The position numbers and the translations under genes were made by a program. Positions 55,569 to 63,203 of a stretch of DNA of 64,000 nucleotides are shown here, piece by piece (position 1 is the first letter of the stretch; each line of letters starts with the position of its first letter). The notes under the pieces are model-generated. The model was not told where the DNA came from. It saw only the letters and a program-made list of their open reading frames with translations, and searched no databases. Source of the DNA: Planctomycetota bacterium (lineage in GTDB: Bacteria > Planctomycetota > Phycisphaerae > Phycisphaerales > UBA1924); contig JAFEBP010000005.1 of the NCBI GenBank assembly GCA_018242605.1, positions 272,861 to 336,860 on the forward strand, given 5' to 3'.

Positions 55569-55886
55569 ATGACCGAGAAACCGAAACCCATTCACACGAT
55601 CCGGATTGGCTCGATCCAGGCCGCAATCTGGAGCAACCCAGGCCAACACGGCCCGTTCTATAACGTCACCATCGATCGCCGCTTCCGGGATACGAACGAA
55701 CAGTGGCAGAGCAGCAACTCGTTTGGCCGCGACGACCTGCTCATCGTCGCCAAACTATCCGATGCGGCACACACCTATATATGCGACCGCCAGGCAAGCG
55801 ATCGCACCGCAACGGAAGAAGTGAGCCACGACGGTTCCGGCACTGCCGCAGCCCAAGCGGAGTCGGCCAAGCGCCGGTCTCGGTGA
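55569..55886 (+). CDS. Small element protein, IRIGSIQ family
   Basis: 105 residues from ATG 55569 with GAGGAG upstream. The core is IHTIRIGSIQAAIWSNPGQ, a strand pair YNVTIDRRFRD, and a helix DLLIVAKLSDAAHTYI. The same pattern occurs in the protein at 60,106 and, more weakly, in those at 55,895, 60,490 and 60,857. The curved-sheet-plus-helix layout would suit a PC4-like single-strand binder, which is only a guess. Confidence 0.78.
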   Translation: MTEKPKPIHTIRIGSIQAAIWSNPGQHGPFYNVTIDRRFRDTNEQWQSSNSFGRDDLLIVAKLSDAAHTYICDRQASDRTATEEVSHDGSGTAAAQAESAKRRSR

Positions 55887-55894
55887 GGTGCCGC

Positions 55895-56152
55895 ATGAAA
55901 TCTGCTAAACTGCTCCGCCGCATCCAGTGCGGCAATCTTGAAGCGGCAATCGCGTCTGTCACCTTGGAGGACGGGCAAGTGCGATATGGCGTGCTCTTCC
56001 ACAGGTGTAGCGGACGAGTCGAACCTGAGACTGGCATCCTCTTCGACTTTGGAGAACTGCTGACGCTCTCCAAGCTCGCACGTCTGGCTCACGCCGCGAT
56101 GGACACATTGATTCATGGCGACGATGACCGGAGCAACGCGGCTAGCTCTTGA
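55895..56152 (+). CDS. Small element protein, distant IRIGSIQ relative
   Basis: 85 residues from ATG 55895, 8 bp after the previous gene. LLRRIQCGNLEAAIASVTLEDG and a terminal LLTLSKLARLAHAAMDTLI helix follow the family layout of strand, strand and helix. The 3' end overlaps the convergent gene at 56,142 by 11 bp. Confidence 0.65.
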   Translation: MKSAKLLRRIQCGNLEAAIASVTLEDGQVRYGVLFHRCSGRVEPETGILFDFGELLTLSKLARLAHAAMDTLIHGDDDRSNAASS

Positions 56153-56489
56153 TCGTCTCGATCCAGCAATCCTGCGTCCCATCATCAAATGCGACCAGGC
56201 TCTCCTCGATCCGCCTCGCGGTGTGATCGAGGAGTCGCTCATAGAGCACTCGCAGGTTTCTTCCCGTTACCGCGATGCGACGCTCGGTGAAATCCATCGC
56301 CAACGACTCGTTGCCAACAAGCGCCACTCCGACCAAGTACGCATAGGGCAGTGCCATGCGGTCGCCGTTGCGAAAGACGATATCCAGCATCCGGAGCGAG
56401 CCCTCGGGGTCCGCCTCAAAGCCGAGTGGCCGAGATTCCGCGTGAGGAACACTCTGCCAATGAAATTGATCTACGGGTATATTGCTCAT
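56142..56489 (-). CDS. Small element protein, MLDxxxxxGD family, copy 1
   Basis: 115 residues from an ATG at 56489. LRMLDIVFRNGDRMALPYAYLVG, then LAMDFTERRIAVTGRNLRVLY and a DHTARRIEESLVAFDDG tail. The neighbour at 56,640 has the same blocks, so the two are paralogues. From general memory, proteins with MLD, GRNL and an aromatic-rich centre occur widely in planctomycetes without known function. Confidence 0.75.
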   Translation of the reverse strand: MSNIPVDQFHWQSVPHAESRPLGFEADPEGSLRMLDIVFRNGDRMALPYAYLVGVALVGNESLAMDFTERRIAVTGRNLRVLYERLLDHTARRIEESLVAFDDGTQDCWIETIKS

Positions 56490-56639
56490 GAAGCCGCCTC
56501 CACGCGCGCGAGGGGTGGCGTCCGGGGTTGGTGACAAGTAGTTGTAGCGGAAAGGACGCGCGAACTCGCGATCCCTCTACTTTGGCACAAATGATCGCTG
56601 GATGTCCAGTGGAAGCGGCTGTTTTGCGATCCGCCGCAG

Positions 56640-57014
56640 TCAATCCCGCTTTTCGACAACGATCGACTCAAACCAGCACAGACACCGCTCGTCGTCAAAG
56701 CCGGTATCTGATTCCGTCACGCGATGTGCTGTTTGTGCGAGAACATGCTGATAGAAGGCGTTGAGGTTCCGCCCGCGTAGCGTCACGATGCGGTCAGGGA
56801 ACTCCAACTCGACCGTTCCCCCACCCTTCATCCTTGCTCCAACGAGGTATGAGTAGGGCACGGCTTCGTGATCGCCATCCTTGTAAACCAGATCAAGCAT
56901 TCGGCAAGGCGGCTCGGCGGCCGTTTCGAAACCCAGCGACTTCGAGTCAGTCTCCCCGGCCTGGGCTGCGCCCTTGCCGAGATACCGGTCAATCGGACTA
57001 CCGCTCATAGCCAT
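56640..57014 (-). CDS. Small element protein, MLDxxxxxGD family, copy 2
   Basis: 124 residues from an ATG at 57014 (or 57008). CRMLDLVYKDGDHEAVPYSYLVG and IVTLRGRNLNAFYQHVL align with copy 1. The start lies 17 bp inside the end of the relaxase gene, so it is translated with it. The C-terminus has FDDERCLCWFESIVVE, with a DxxxCW pattern also seen in copy 1 (GTQDCWIETI). Function unknown; coupling to the relaxase hints at DNA transfer or regulation. Confidence 0.78.
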   Translation of the reverse strand: MAMSGSPIDRYLGKGAAQAGETDSKSLGFETAAEPPCRMLDLVYKDGDHEAVPYSYLVGARMKGGGTVELEFPDRIVTLRGRNLNAFYQHVLAQTAHRVTESDTGFDDERCLCWFESIVVEKRD

Positions 57015-59721
57015 ACTCCCGTGTGCGAACTCGCCGCGGACTCCGCTGCCGCTGGTTCTCGCTCTGTGTCAACCTCGCCATCATCGCCGCGTGCAGCATC
57101 GACCGCTCCGTTCCCGAACTGCCCGCCAATAGCTCGACGGCCGAGCGGCGTTCGTTTAGCCTCGCCGCCGCTTGCACGATGGTTTGGCGGTCATGTGTAT
57201 ACAGGCGTGCCCACTCCCTCGCTCGCGTAAGAGTGACATATAGGAGCGCATCGGTTAGAGCTTTGCTATCCCCAAATAGAGCTAGAAGCACACGGTCCAC
57301 TGTTCTGCCCTGAGCCGCGTGCGAAGTGCTCACATAGCCGTGCGACCATCGCCCGAAGTCGGGTGGCACTTCCCACCCGTTGTCGAGCACAATGTTGCCA
57401 TTGTCGGCAAACCCCGCCACGCGATACACGGCGCCGTTGTTGATCCGGTGCTTGCCGTCCACAGAGCGGCCATTGCTCGCGGCTCGCAGTGATTCGCCGG
57501 ATGCGACTCGAATGCGATGCTCTTCATTTACTGAGAAGTTCGCCACGCGGCCGAGCGGGAGCGTCCGCTCGATGCCATCTTTCCCTTTGACGTGGACATT
57601 GCCGTGCTCATCGCGTCCAGTGACCGTGTATTGCTGACCAGCTTTGAAGGCTTGTTGGCCCTTGCCCACCGAGCGGTGAAACTGCACGACCTGGCCTTCG
57701 CCGTACAACGCAGCGTCGGATCGTTGTGCCTCTGTCCAGCGAAGATCCTTCAACTGAGGCAAGAGCCGATCATCCTGGCCAAGCCGCCCATCCCGCCGCA
57801 AAGCGGCTCGGATCAACGACGTGATCTCTTCTCCCTCCGCGTGCGTCGGTGCAATCACCAGCGTCGAGCGGCCTAGACGCAGCGACTCCATGTAGTCCTC
57901 GACCAGTGGCACGTGATTGCGTCCATCCACTTCGCGTATTGCTCCCATTCGGTCCAGTGCTTCAATGCCTTTGTCGAACTCCCCGCGACCGATAGCTTCC
58001 GATGCTTCCTTGTACGTGCCCGTCTGCCTCACCACTTCGGTCAACTCTGCGGGGACCAGGCCAAGCCGAGTTTCAAGAAGCCGCATCGCGTCCCCCCGCT
58101 CGACAGGGGCATGCTGCTTGGTATCTCCGCAGAGGATGACGCGGGCGCTCAAGCGATCGGCCGCAGCGAAGAGCTTGACCATCGTGTTCGTGCCGACCAT
58201 TCCTGCCTCATCAACCCAGATCACGCCGCCCTTTGCGGCGCCCTGCATCTCAGTCGATCCCAAGAACTGTGCGATGGTGTCGGCGTTGTTGAAGCCGGAC
58301 TGTCGCAGCGTTCCCCGCGACGCGTCCGCCGAGGGTGCCACAGCGACAATGTTGTGCCCACGCGATTCAATCTCCTGGGCCACCGCCTTCAACAGCGTCG
58401 TCTTTCCCGTTCCCGCACCGCCACGCAAGAGCGTGACGCGATCGCGGCTGCTGAGCAGGTGCTCGACCGCCCGCACCTGCTGCTTGTTGAGATGCGATTG
58501 GCCACGGGTCCAAGGTCGATCGCCTTCCAAGCTGACGCATGTACCTCGGCCCCCGCGCGCGAACGCGAGCATCGCACGCTCCTCGGCCAACACCTTCTGT
58601 GTCGTTACCAGCGAGAGCGACCCTTCACGCCGACGCAGCAGCTCGCTGTGAGCGTTTGCTTCAGTATGCAATGCAGCCGGCCGGAACTCTCCGACGCCGA
58701 ATCGCAATGCCGACTCGAGCAATCGCGGCTCGGCGACGACGCTGTCCCGCTCGAAACGGTCGCTAATCGCGTGGTTCAAGCTTCGTCTCGCCGCCGACCG
58801 CTCGTCGATGTGTTCTGTCAGATCGCAGTTGCTTCGGACACTCTTGATCGCCCGGCGTTCTTCAGTGGTCAGCCGCGACAGCCACTCGGTGCGGAGTTCG
58901 TCCCGCGTCTGGCCCTTTGTCTTCTTCGACCGGCTCTTCGCTCCAAGCTCCGCTTTGCGATCCGCATCGGTGATGCCGAGCTTCTTCGCCAACTTCTCAA
59001 TCTCGCGGGTGCGGTTCGAGAACTTGTCGCTCGCCGAGACCGGAACGCCTGCAATCTGCCATGCTTTTCCCACCCGCTCGACCGGATAGCCAAGCTCTTT
59101 CATCCGCCAAGCGAGACGGTTGTGCATCGCCGCTTCAAAGTACGGCATGTCCCGTTTGATGTCGCGGAACTGTCCGGCCTTGATGCGGTCTTCGACCGGA
59201 TCATGTGTCGCGTTGAACACAACGCAGTGCATGTGCAACTGCGGGTCGGGCTTGCCCTCAACCGGACGGCCGACCGAGTGCAGGAACTCCGCCCACACCA
59301 GGCCGTTCGCTTCGCGGTTCTCGTCTTTGCCCCCGATTCGCACGCGGGTCTGAATCCTTTGCTCGATCTCCCGCATCGTCTCGTCCATCGAATCTCGCAG
59401 CGCCGTCAGAATGCGATCATCCTTGGTGACCGCGTGCACGAGCGAAACCGATTTGGGCACGCTGAAGTTGATGTCGTAGCCGTTGGTGCGATCGTCATTG
59501 GTGCGGGGCGTCAGGTCTTTGCCCGTCAACGGGTGCAAATTGTCCGCAAGCCTTGCGAAGGTCTCCTGCGTGACATGCTCGCCCAGACCGAGCCGCTTCG
59601 CTAGGTCACCACGCCAGCGACTGTGCTTCTCTTCGGCGAGGTAGTAGTCACCACCGGCGAGCGCAGCCGTGTAGTAGTCCTTCATCTCGCGGCCACTCTT
59701 GAACTGATACATCCGAAGCAT
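56998..59721 (-). CDS. MobF-type relaxase-helicase (TrwC/TraI-like)
   Basis: 907 residues from an ATG at 59721 (or 59712). The relaxase domain has an early catalytic tyrosine cluster (DYYTAALAGGDYYLAEE), FSVPKSVSLVHA, and the HUH metal site in PQLHMHCVVFNA (around residue 160). A RecD-like helicase follows: Walker A RGGAGTGKTT (around 430), VWVDEAGMVG, and a C-terminal YVSTSHAAQGRTVDRV. It would nick the element at oriT and unwind the transferred strand. Length fits short MobF relaxases. It is divergent from a hairpin-rich region that is the natural place for oriT. Confidence 0.93.
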   Translation of the reverse strand: MLRMYQFKSGREMKDYYTAALAGGDYYLAEEKHSRWRGDLAKRLGLGEHVTQETFARLADNLHPLTGKDLTPRTNDDRTNGYDINFSVPKSVSLVHAVTKDDRILTALRDSMDETMREIEQRIQTRVRIGGKDENREANGLVWAEFLHSVGRPVEGKPDPQLHMHCVVFNATHDPVEDRIKAGQFRDIKRDMPYFEAAMHNRLAWRMKELGYPVERVGKAWQIAGVPVSASDKFSNRTREIEKLAKKLGITDADRKAELGAKSRSKKTKGQTRDELRTEWLSRLTTEERRAIKSVRSNCDLTEHIDERSAARRSLNHAISDRFERDSVVAEPRLLESALRFGVGEFRPAALHTEANAHSELLRRREGSLSLVTTQKVLAEERAMLAFARGGRGTCVSLEGDRPWTRGQSHLNKQQVRAVEHLLSSRDRVTLLRGGAGTGKTTLLKAVAQEIESRGHNIVAVAPSADASRGTLRQSGFNNADTIAQFLGSTEMQGAAKGGVIWVDEAGMVGTNTMVKLFAAADRLSARVILCGDTKQHAPVERGDAMRLLETRLGLVPAELTEVVRQTGTYKEASEAIGRGEFDKGIEALDRMGAIREVDGRNHVPLVEDYMESLRLGRSTLVIAPTHAEGEEITSLIRAALRRDGRLGQDDRLLPQLKDLRWTEAQRSDAALYGEGQVVQFHRSVGKGQQAFKAGQQYTVTGRDEHGNVHVKGKDGIERTLPLGRVANFSVNEEHRIRVASGESLRAASNGRSVDGKHRINNGAVYRVAGFADNGNIVLDNGWEVPPDFGRWSHGYVSTSHAAQGRTVDRVLLALFGDSKALTDALLYVTLTRAREWARLYTHDRQTIVQAAARLNERRSAVELLAGSSGTERSMLHAAMMARLTQSENQRQRSPRRVRTREYGYER

Positions 59722-60105
59722 CGCGCGATTCTACGGGAGCCGAGCGTGCGGTGCGTCGGTGCGGACCAATGCGGCTGCGTGCGAACCCGCAATGTCGGCG
59801 GTGGCGAACGTGCATCCCGTCGCACATGGCTCAGGAGCTTCCTCGAATCGCGCCGGTCTCCATGCTTGCCGGTTGAACGGCGTCGTCCGTGGCCCGCGTT
59901 GTGGGTTGAAGCGTGTTGGTCTGACCTCGGTTGCTCGCCGGTAAAGCGGCCGTCCATCTTCGCCGCTTAGCGGCTTCGCTGCGACGCGGCTGCAGACGGC
60001 AGACCCCGGCGGGCTCCGCCCGCTCGGGGCGGCTTTCGCTTGACCTGCTGCGCTCCTCGGTCCCTGCGGCCGACCAACTTCAACCCACAACTAACGGAGC
60101 TATAC
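59722..60105. other. Candidate origin of transfer region
   Basis: 384 bp between the relaxase and the divergent small genes, without a gene. It contains GCCGC-TTA-GCGGC and a larger hairpin at 60004-60029. MobF elements often keep oriT directly upstream of the relaxase gene. The nick site cannot be identified by eye. Confidence 0.45.
60004..60029. repeat. GC-rich hairpin before small gene 1
   Basis: CCCCG-GCGGGC pairs with GCCCGC-CGGGG around a TCC loop, with a single-base bulge. It is the first of three hairpins that precede the three small genes. Confidence 0.7.
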
Positions 60106-60429
60106 ATGACTACACCCGTTCAACCTGCCAAGCGATTTCGGCTTGGATCGATTCAACTCAACGTCTGGCCCAATCGCGATCGGGCAGGACGTTCGTACTA
60201 CACCGCCACCATCGGAAGGTCCTACCGCGACGACAAGGGCAAGTGGTCCGACACCGGATCGCTTCGCCCATCTGATCTCCCCGTCGTTCGCTCGCTGACT
60301 GCGAAGGCGTTGGATTGGATCACAGCCAATCCCGTCGAGGCGACTCCCGAGAAGCAGGACAACGAACCCGAACCGGAGCCCGCGTTGATGGCTCTCCTCG
60401 CCTGCATCGAGCGGCAGTTCGCTCGCTAG
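60106..60429 (+). CDS. Small element protein, IRIGSIQ family, second clear copy
   Basis: 107 residues from ATG 60106 with CGGAG upstream. KRFRLGSIQLNVWPNRDRAG, YYTATIGRSYRDDKGKWSD and SDLPVVRSLTAKALDWI align block by block with the protein at 55,569. The C-terminus is acidic (EPEPEPALMALLACIERQF). It opens a run of three small genes, each preceded by a hairpin. Confidence 0.78.
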   Translation: MTTPVQPAKRFRLGSIQLNVWPNRDRAGRSYYTATIGRSYRDDKGKWSDTGSLRPSDLPVVRSLTAKALDWITANPVEATPEKQDNEPEPEPALMALLACIERQFAR

Positions 60430-60442
60430 CTCGCTACCAAGC

Positions 60443-60468
60443 GGCGGCTCCGCGCAGGCGGAGCCGCC
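60443..60468. repeat. GC-rich hairpin between small genes 1 and 2
   Basis: GGCGGCTCCG-CGCAGG-CGGAGCCGCC, a perfect 10-bp stem with a 6-nt loop, starting 13 bp after the stop. No T-run follows, so a processing or attenuation role is as likely as termination. Confidence 0.8.
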
Positions 60469-60489
60469 ACAGCAAAGAAAGGAATCACC

Positions 60490-60744
60490 ATGACTCAGTA
60501 CACCCTCATCGACACCATTCAGATCGACAGCATCCGGCTGCTCGTCTGGGATGCCAGCAATCGGGGCGGTCCAGTTCCAATCGCATTCTCGTTCGAACTG
60601 GCCCAGCCACGCGACGGCAACTCGGGCGGCGTCTTCCAGTGGGAGGACTTTCCCGCCCTGCTGCGAATGCTCCGTAGCCTGAAGGCCGCCATCGAAGAAA
60701 AGTTGAGACTTCAGGCTTTGACGGCCAAGGGCAATCTCAACTGA
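60490..60744 (+). CDS. Small element protein, distant IRIGSIQ relative
   Basis: 84 residues with an AAAGGA ribosome site. LIDTIQIDSIRLLVWDASN and a closing FPALLRMLRSLKAAIEEKLR helix follow the layout of the family, though identity is low. Function unknown. Confidence 0.68.
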   Translation: MTQYTLIDTIQIDSIRLLVWDASNRGGPVPIAFSFELAQPRDGNSGGVFQWEDFPALLRMLRSLKAAIEEKLRLQALTAKGNLN

Positions 60745-60808
60745 GCCGTGGCGGGTGCCGGACTGGCTCCGCCAACTCGCATCATCCGCCGCTTCCGTGC
60801 TCCAAGGA

Positions 60809-60831
60809 GGTCGCCCGCTGAGCGGGCGACC
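60809..60831. repeat. GC-rich hairpin between small genes 2 and 3
   Basis: GGTCGCCCGC-TGA-GCGGGCGACC, a perfect 10-bp stem with a 3-nt loop, 26 bp before the next start codon. No T-run. Confidence 0.8.
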
Positions 60832-60856
60832 ATCAACCCAAACTGTGGAGCACCCC

Positions 60857-61315
60857 ATGACCTCACCCAAACCCAAACACATCGCGACCGTCGGCAACGT
60901 CCGCCTCACCCTCCTCGGCGGCACCGGATCGCACCGGAACGAGCTCTCAGGTCTCACCTTGGAGCGGCGACCGGATACCACTTCCGAGAACTGGTACCCA
61001 GCCGCGGGGTACCGAATCGAGGACCTCGACTCGCTCGCCGAAGCCGTCCGGTCGGGCATCCAGTTTCTTCGACCGGAATCTCAGCCTTCGCACACGACCG
61101 AATCGGACGACCCATCGACGACAGCACCAGATAAGTGTGCCGATGCCAGCCCGTGTGAGTCGCCGCCCTTCGAGCCAACCGGTCGCATCGAGCCATCGCT
61201 GTCAAAGAACGCGGTCATCCGCAAGCCCAAACGACCCACATCAGGCCGAGCCAACGAGAATGCCAAGACGAGGCGGGCTGCTTCAAAGAGTCGGTCTCGT
61301 TCCCGTTCGCGATAG
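60857..61315 (+). CDS. Small element protein with basic Ser/Arg-rich tail
   Basis: 152 residues from ATG 60857. The N-terminal 80 residues (HIATVGNVRLTLLGGTG, then EDLDSLAEAVRSGIQFL) resemble the small-protein family in layout. The C-terminal half is disordered and strongly basic, ending in repeated SRSR, so it likely binds nucleic acid. The basic tail could partly reflect GC-rich drift. Confidence 0.65.
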   Translation: MTSPKPKHIATVGNVRLTLLGGTGSHRNELSGLTLERRPDTTSENWYPAAGYRIEDLDSLAEAVRSGIQFLRPESQPSHTTESDDPSTTAPDKCADASPCESPPFEPTGRIEPSLSKNAVIRKPKRPTSGRANENAKTRRAASKSRSRSRSR

Positions 61316-61622
61316 CGTGGGCTGATGCAGGTTCGGCCTGGTGGCGATTCCCTCAATGAACTGCGATTTGGGCAATGAATGCCCACTGGCAGAGGCTGTT
61401 TTTGTTGCTGACACGCGATGGTGTGTTTCTGCCCCAGACGTCTTCCCTTAGCGTCGCTAAGGCCACTGCTGGCGGATGCGCCGAGTCGCGTGGCTTTGCT
61501 GGGGAAGCCACGCGATCGGCTGCCCAGTTGAAGCCGATTCGCCCCAAACCTGATCGATATTGGCCATTGAAATCGATCAAGAATCGTGCTATTGTGATCG
61601 ATAACTAGGGGTGTTTTCGATC
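61316..61622. other. Upstream region of the Fic gene with two perfect hairpins
   Basis: CCTTAGC-GTC-GCTAAGG at 61446-61462 and TCGCGTGGCTT-TGCTGGGG-AAGCCACGCGA at 61486-61515, the latter with an 11-bp stem. A promoter with ATCGAT repeats follows. A 77-codon frame from 61375 crosses all of this and is probably not a gene. Confidence 0.7.
61553..61602 (+). promoter_or_regulatory. Fic promoter with three ATCGAT sites
   Basis: TTGAAA (61567-61572) and TATTGT (61590-61595) are 17 bp apart. ATCGAT occurs at 61553, 61572 and 61597, that is, before the -35, at its edge, and just after the -10. Longer forms TGATCGATA and AATCGATCA are near-inverted copies. The layout suggests a repressor array. Confidence 0.7.
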
Positions 61623-62795
61623 ATGGCGTGGAACTGGCAGAAGGCCGACTGGCCTCATTTTACCTGGAAAGACTCCCGGCTGGCGAAGGCCGAGGAGTTA
61701 TTTCTGTTGGGCGGCGGGGTGTTCCTCGGAACCGTCAAGCACCTGACTTCCGAGAATCGGCACCAGCTTACCGTCGAGGCAATGAGCAACGAGGCGGTCA
61801 CAACCTCCGAGATCGAGGGTGAGATTCTGGATCGCGACAGCGTCCAGTCGTCCATCCGCCGCCAACTCGGACTCGCTAGCGACCACCGCAGAGTGCAACC
61901 CGCCGAGCAAGGGATCGGCGAGATGATGGTGGACCTGTTCCGCAACTACGCCAAGCCGCTCGACGACGACACCTTGTTCGCCTGGCACCGCATGGTCGCG
62001 AACGGGCGCACCGACCTCCGGGACATTGGCCGGTACCGAACGCACCCCGAGCCGATGCAGGTGGTCTCAGGCAAAATCTACGACCCCAAAGTCCACTTCG
62101 AGGCACCGCCCTCGGACCGGGTTGGCACCGAGATGCGGCGGTATGTCGAGTGGTTCAATCGCACCGCACCCGACGGGTCTGAACCTCTACCCGTCCTGAC
62201 GCGGGCCGGGATCGCCCACCTCTACTTCGAGTGCATCCATCCATTCGAGGACGGCAATGGCCGGGTCGGTCGGGCCATTGCGGAGAAGGTCCTTGCTCAA
62301 AGCCTCGGGCAACCCACGCTCACCGCGATCGCGGCGACCATTCTCACGAATCGCAAGGGCTACTACGACGCGCTTGAAGCCGCCAACAAGGGGAACGATC
62401 TCACCGATTGGCTCGCATGGTTTGCGGGGATCGGTTTGGAGGCCCAGCAGCGCACGCTTGTCCAGGTCGAGTTCCTAATCGACAAGACGAAACTGCTCGA
62501 CCAGTTCCGCGGCTCGTTGAACGAACGGCAGCAAAAGGTTCTGATCCGGATGCTGAATGAAGGACCGGAAGGCTTCAAGGGGGGATTGAGTGCGAAGAAC
62601 TACGTCGCCATCGCGAAGACTTCGACGGCCACCGCCAGCCGCGACCTTGCGGACATGGCGGAACGCGGCGTGTTGACCCGCACCGGGGAAAAGCGAGGCG
62701 CTCGTTACCACCTCTCGATTCCACTACGGCAGGTACCGCGAATCACCATCGACAAGAGCGGAGAGATTGTGAAGACACCAAGACCAAAGGGCTGA
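61623..62795 (+). CDS. Class II Fic-domain protein (DUF4172 type) with winged-helix end
   Basis: 390 residues from ATG 61623 (a GTG at 61611 is possible). The N-terminal DUF4172-like part starts WNWQKADWPHFTW. T61-S-E-I-E65-G is the inhibitory (S/T)xxxE(G/N) helix of self-inhibited Fic enzymes. HPFEDGNGRVGR (206-217) is the full catalytic Fic motif, which transfers AMP or another nucleotide part to hydroxyl groups. Residues about 300-370 (RQQKVLIRMLNEGPEGFKGG, then KTSTATASRDLADMAERGVL) form a winged helix. It may bind its own promoter region. It is the last gene of the element before the tRNA-Pro remnant. Confidence 0.92.
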   Translation: MAWNWQKADWPHFTWKDSRLAKAEELFLLGGGVFLGTVKHLTSENRHQLTVEAMSNEAVTTSEIEGEILDRDSVQSSIRRQLGLASDHRRVQPAEQGIGEMMVDLFRNYAKPLDDDTLFAWHRMVANGRTDLRDIGRYRTHPEPMQVVSGKIYDPKVHFEAPPSDRVGTEMRRYVEWFNRTAPDGSEPLPVLTRAGIAHLYFECIHPFEDGNGRVGRAIAEKVLAQSLGQPTLTAIAATILTNRKGYYDALEAANKGNDLTDWLAWFAGIGLEAQQRTLVQVEFLIDKTKLLDQFRGSLNERQQKVLIRMLNEGPEGFKGGLSAKNYVAIAKTSTATASRDLADMAERGVLTRTGEKRGARYHLSIPLRQVPRITIDKSGEIVKTPRPKG

Positions 62796-62811
62796 CCATG
62801 AGTCGATTTTC

Positions 62812-63094
62812 TGGCGCGCAGTTGGCGCGCAATGAACCTCAAATCTCTGAAATGGTGGCGCACTGGGCCGTTGACGACGCGCCAACGAAATGCGATGTTG
62901 GGTGGGTTTTGTGCGGTTTCCCGGTGATCGCTGGTGCATCAGGGTGCAGCCCGCAACAAGTGGAATCCTGTTCGGGACGCAGGGGTCGCAGGTTCGAATC
63001 CTGTCACTCCGACCAAGTTTTTCAGGGGCTTAGCAGTCGGGTCTTGGCCCGACGTGTCACCCTCTGGCGCGCAACTGGCACGCACTGGCGCGCA
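62812..63094. other. Attachment-site region with integrase arm-type repeats
   Basis: TGGCGCGCA stands at 62812, 62823, 63065 and 63086, and TGGCACGCA at 63076. Spacing within each group is 10-11 bp, one helical turn. The groups flank the tRNA-Pro fragment at 62971-63015. This is the layout of tyrosine-integrase arm sites around a core. Repeats on both sides suggest a junction of two elements, or an att site that has kept both arms. Confidence 0.7.
62971..63015 (+). tRNA. 3' fragment of tRNA-Pro(CGG), integration remnant
   Basis: 45 nt from the anticodon loop TTCGGGA through CGCAG, the variable loop, the T-arm GCAGG-TTCGAAT-CCTGT and acceptor strand CACTCCG to ACCA. The 5' half is missing: the preceding bases do not pair with CGCAG as CTGCG would. 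It is therefore not a working gene but the copy left when an element inserts into the tRNA 3' half. Its direction places that element to the left. Confidence 0.85.
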
Positions 63095-63136
63095 AAAGCA
63101 AGAAACTCAATAGACAGGGTACTTTGCGCTATCGGC

Positions 63137-63165
63137 GTGACAACTTACTTGCAGAATGGTATTCA
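63137..63165 (+). promoter_or_regulatory. Promoter candidate for the helicase locus
   Basis: GTGACA (63137-63142) and TATTCA (63160-63165) are 17 bp apart and lie 39 bp before the 50-codon gene. Confidence 0.4.
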
Positions 63166-63203
63166 GACTGGTTTTGTGATCGGCCCAATCTGGAACCTGA
63201 AGC

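Noticed and set aside
57913..59604. 563-codon plus-strand frame
   Set aside because: It lies opposite the relaxase gene, has no ribosome site and no domain; the minus-strand relaxase is certain.
61375..61608. 77-codon gene before fic
   Set aside because: It crosses two perfect hairpins and the fic promoter and has no recognisable product.
62971..63015. Functional tRNA-Pro gene
   Set aside because: The D-arm, the 5' acceptor strand and the 5' half of the anticodon stem are missing.
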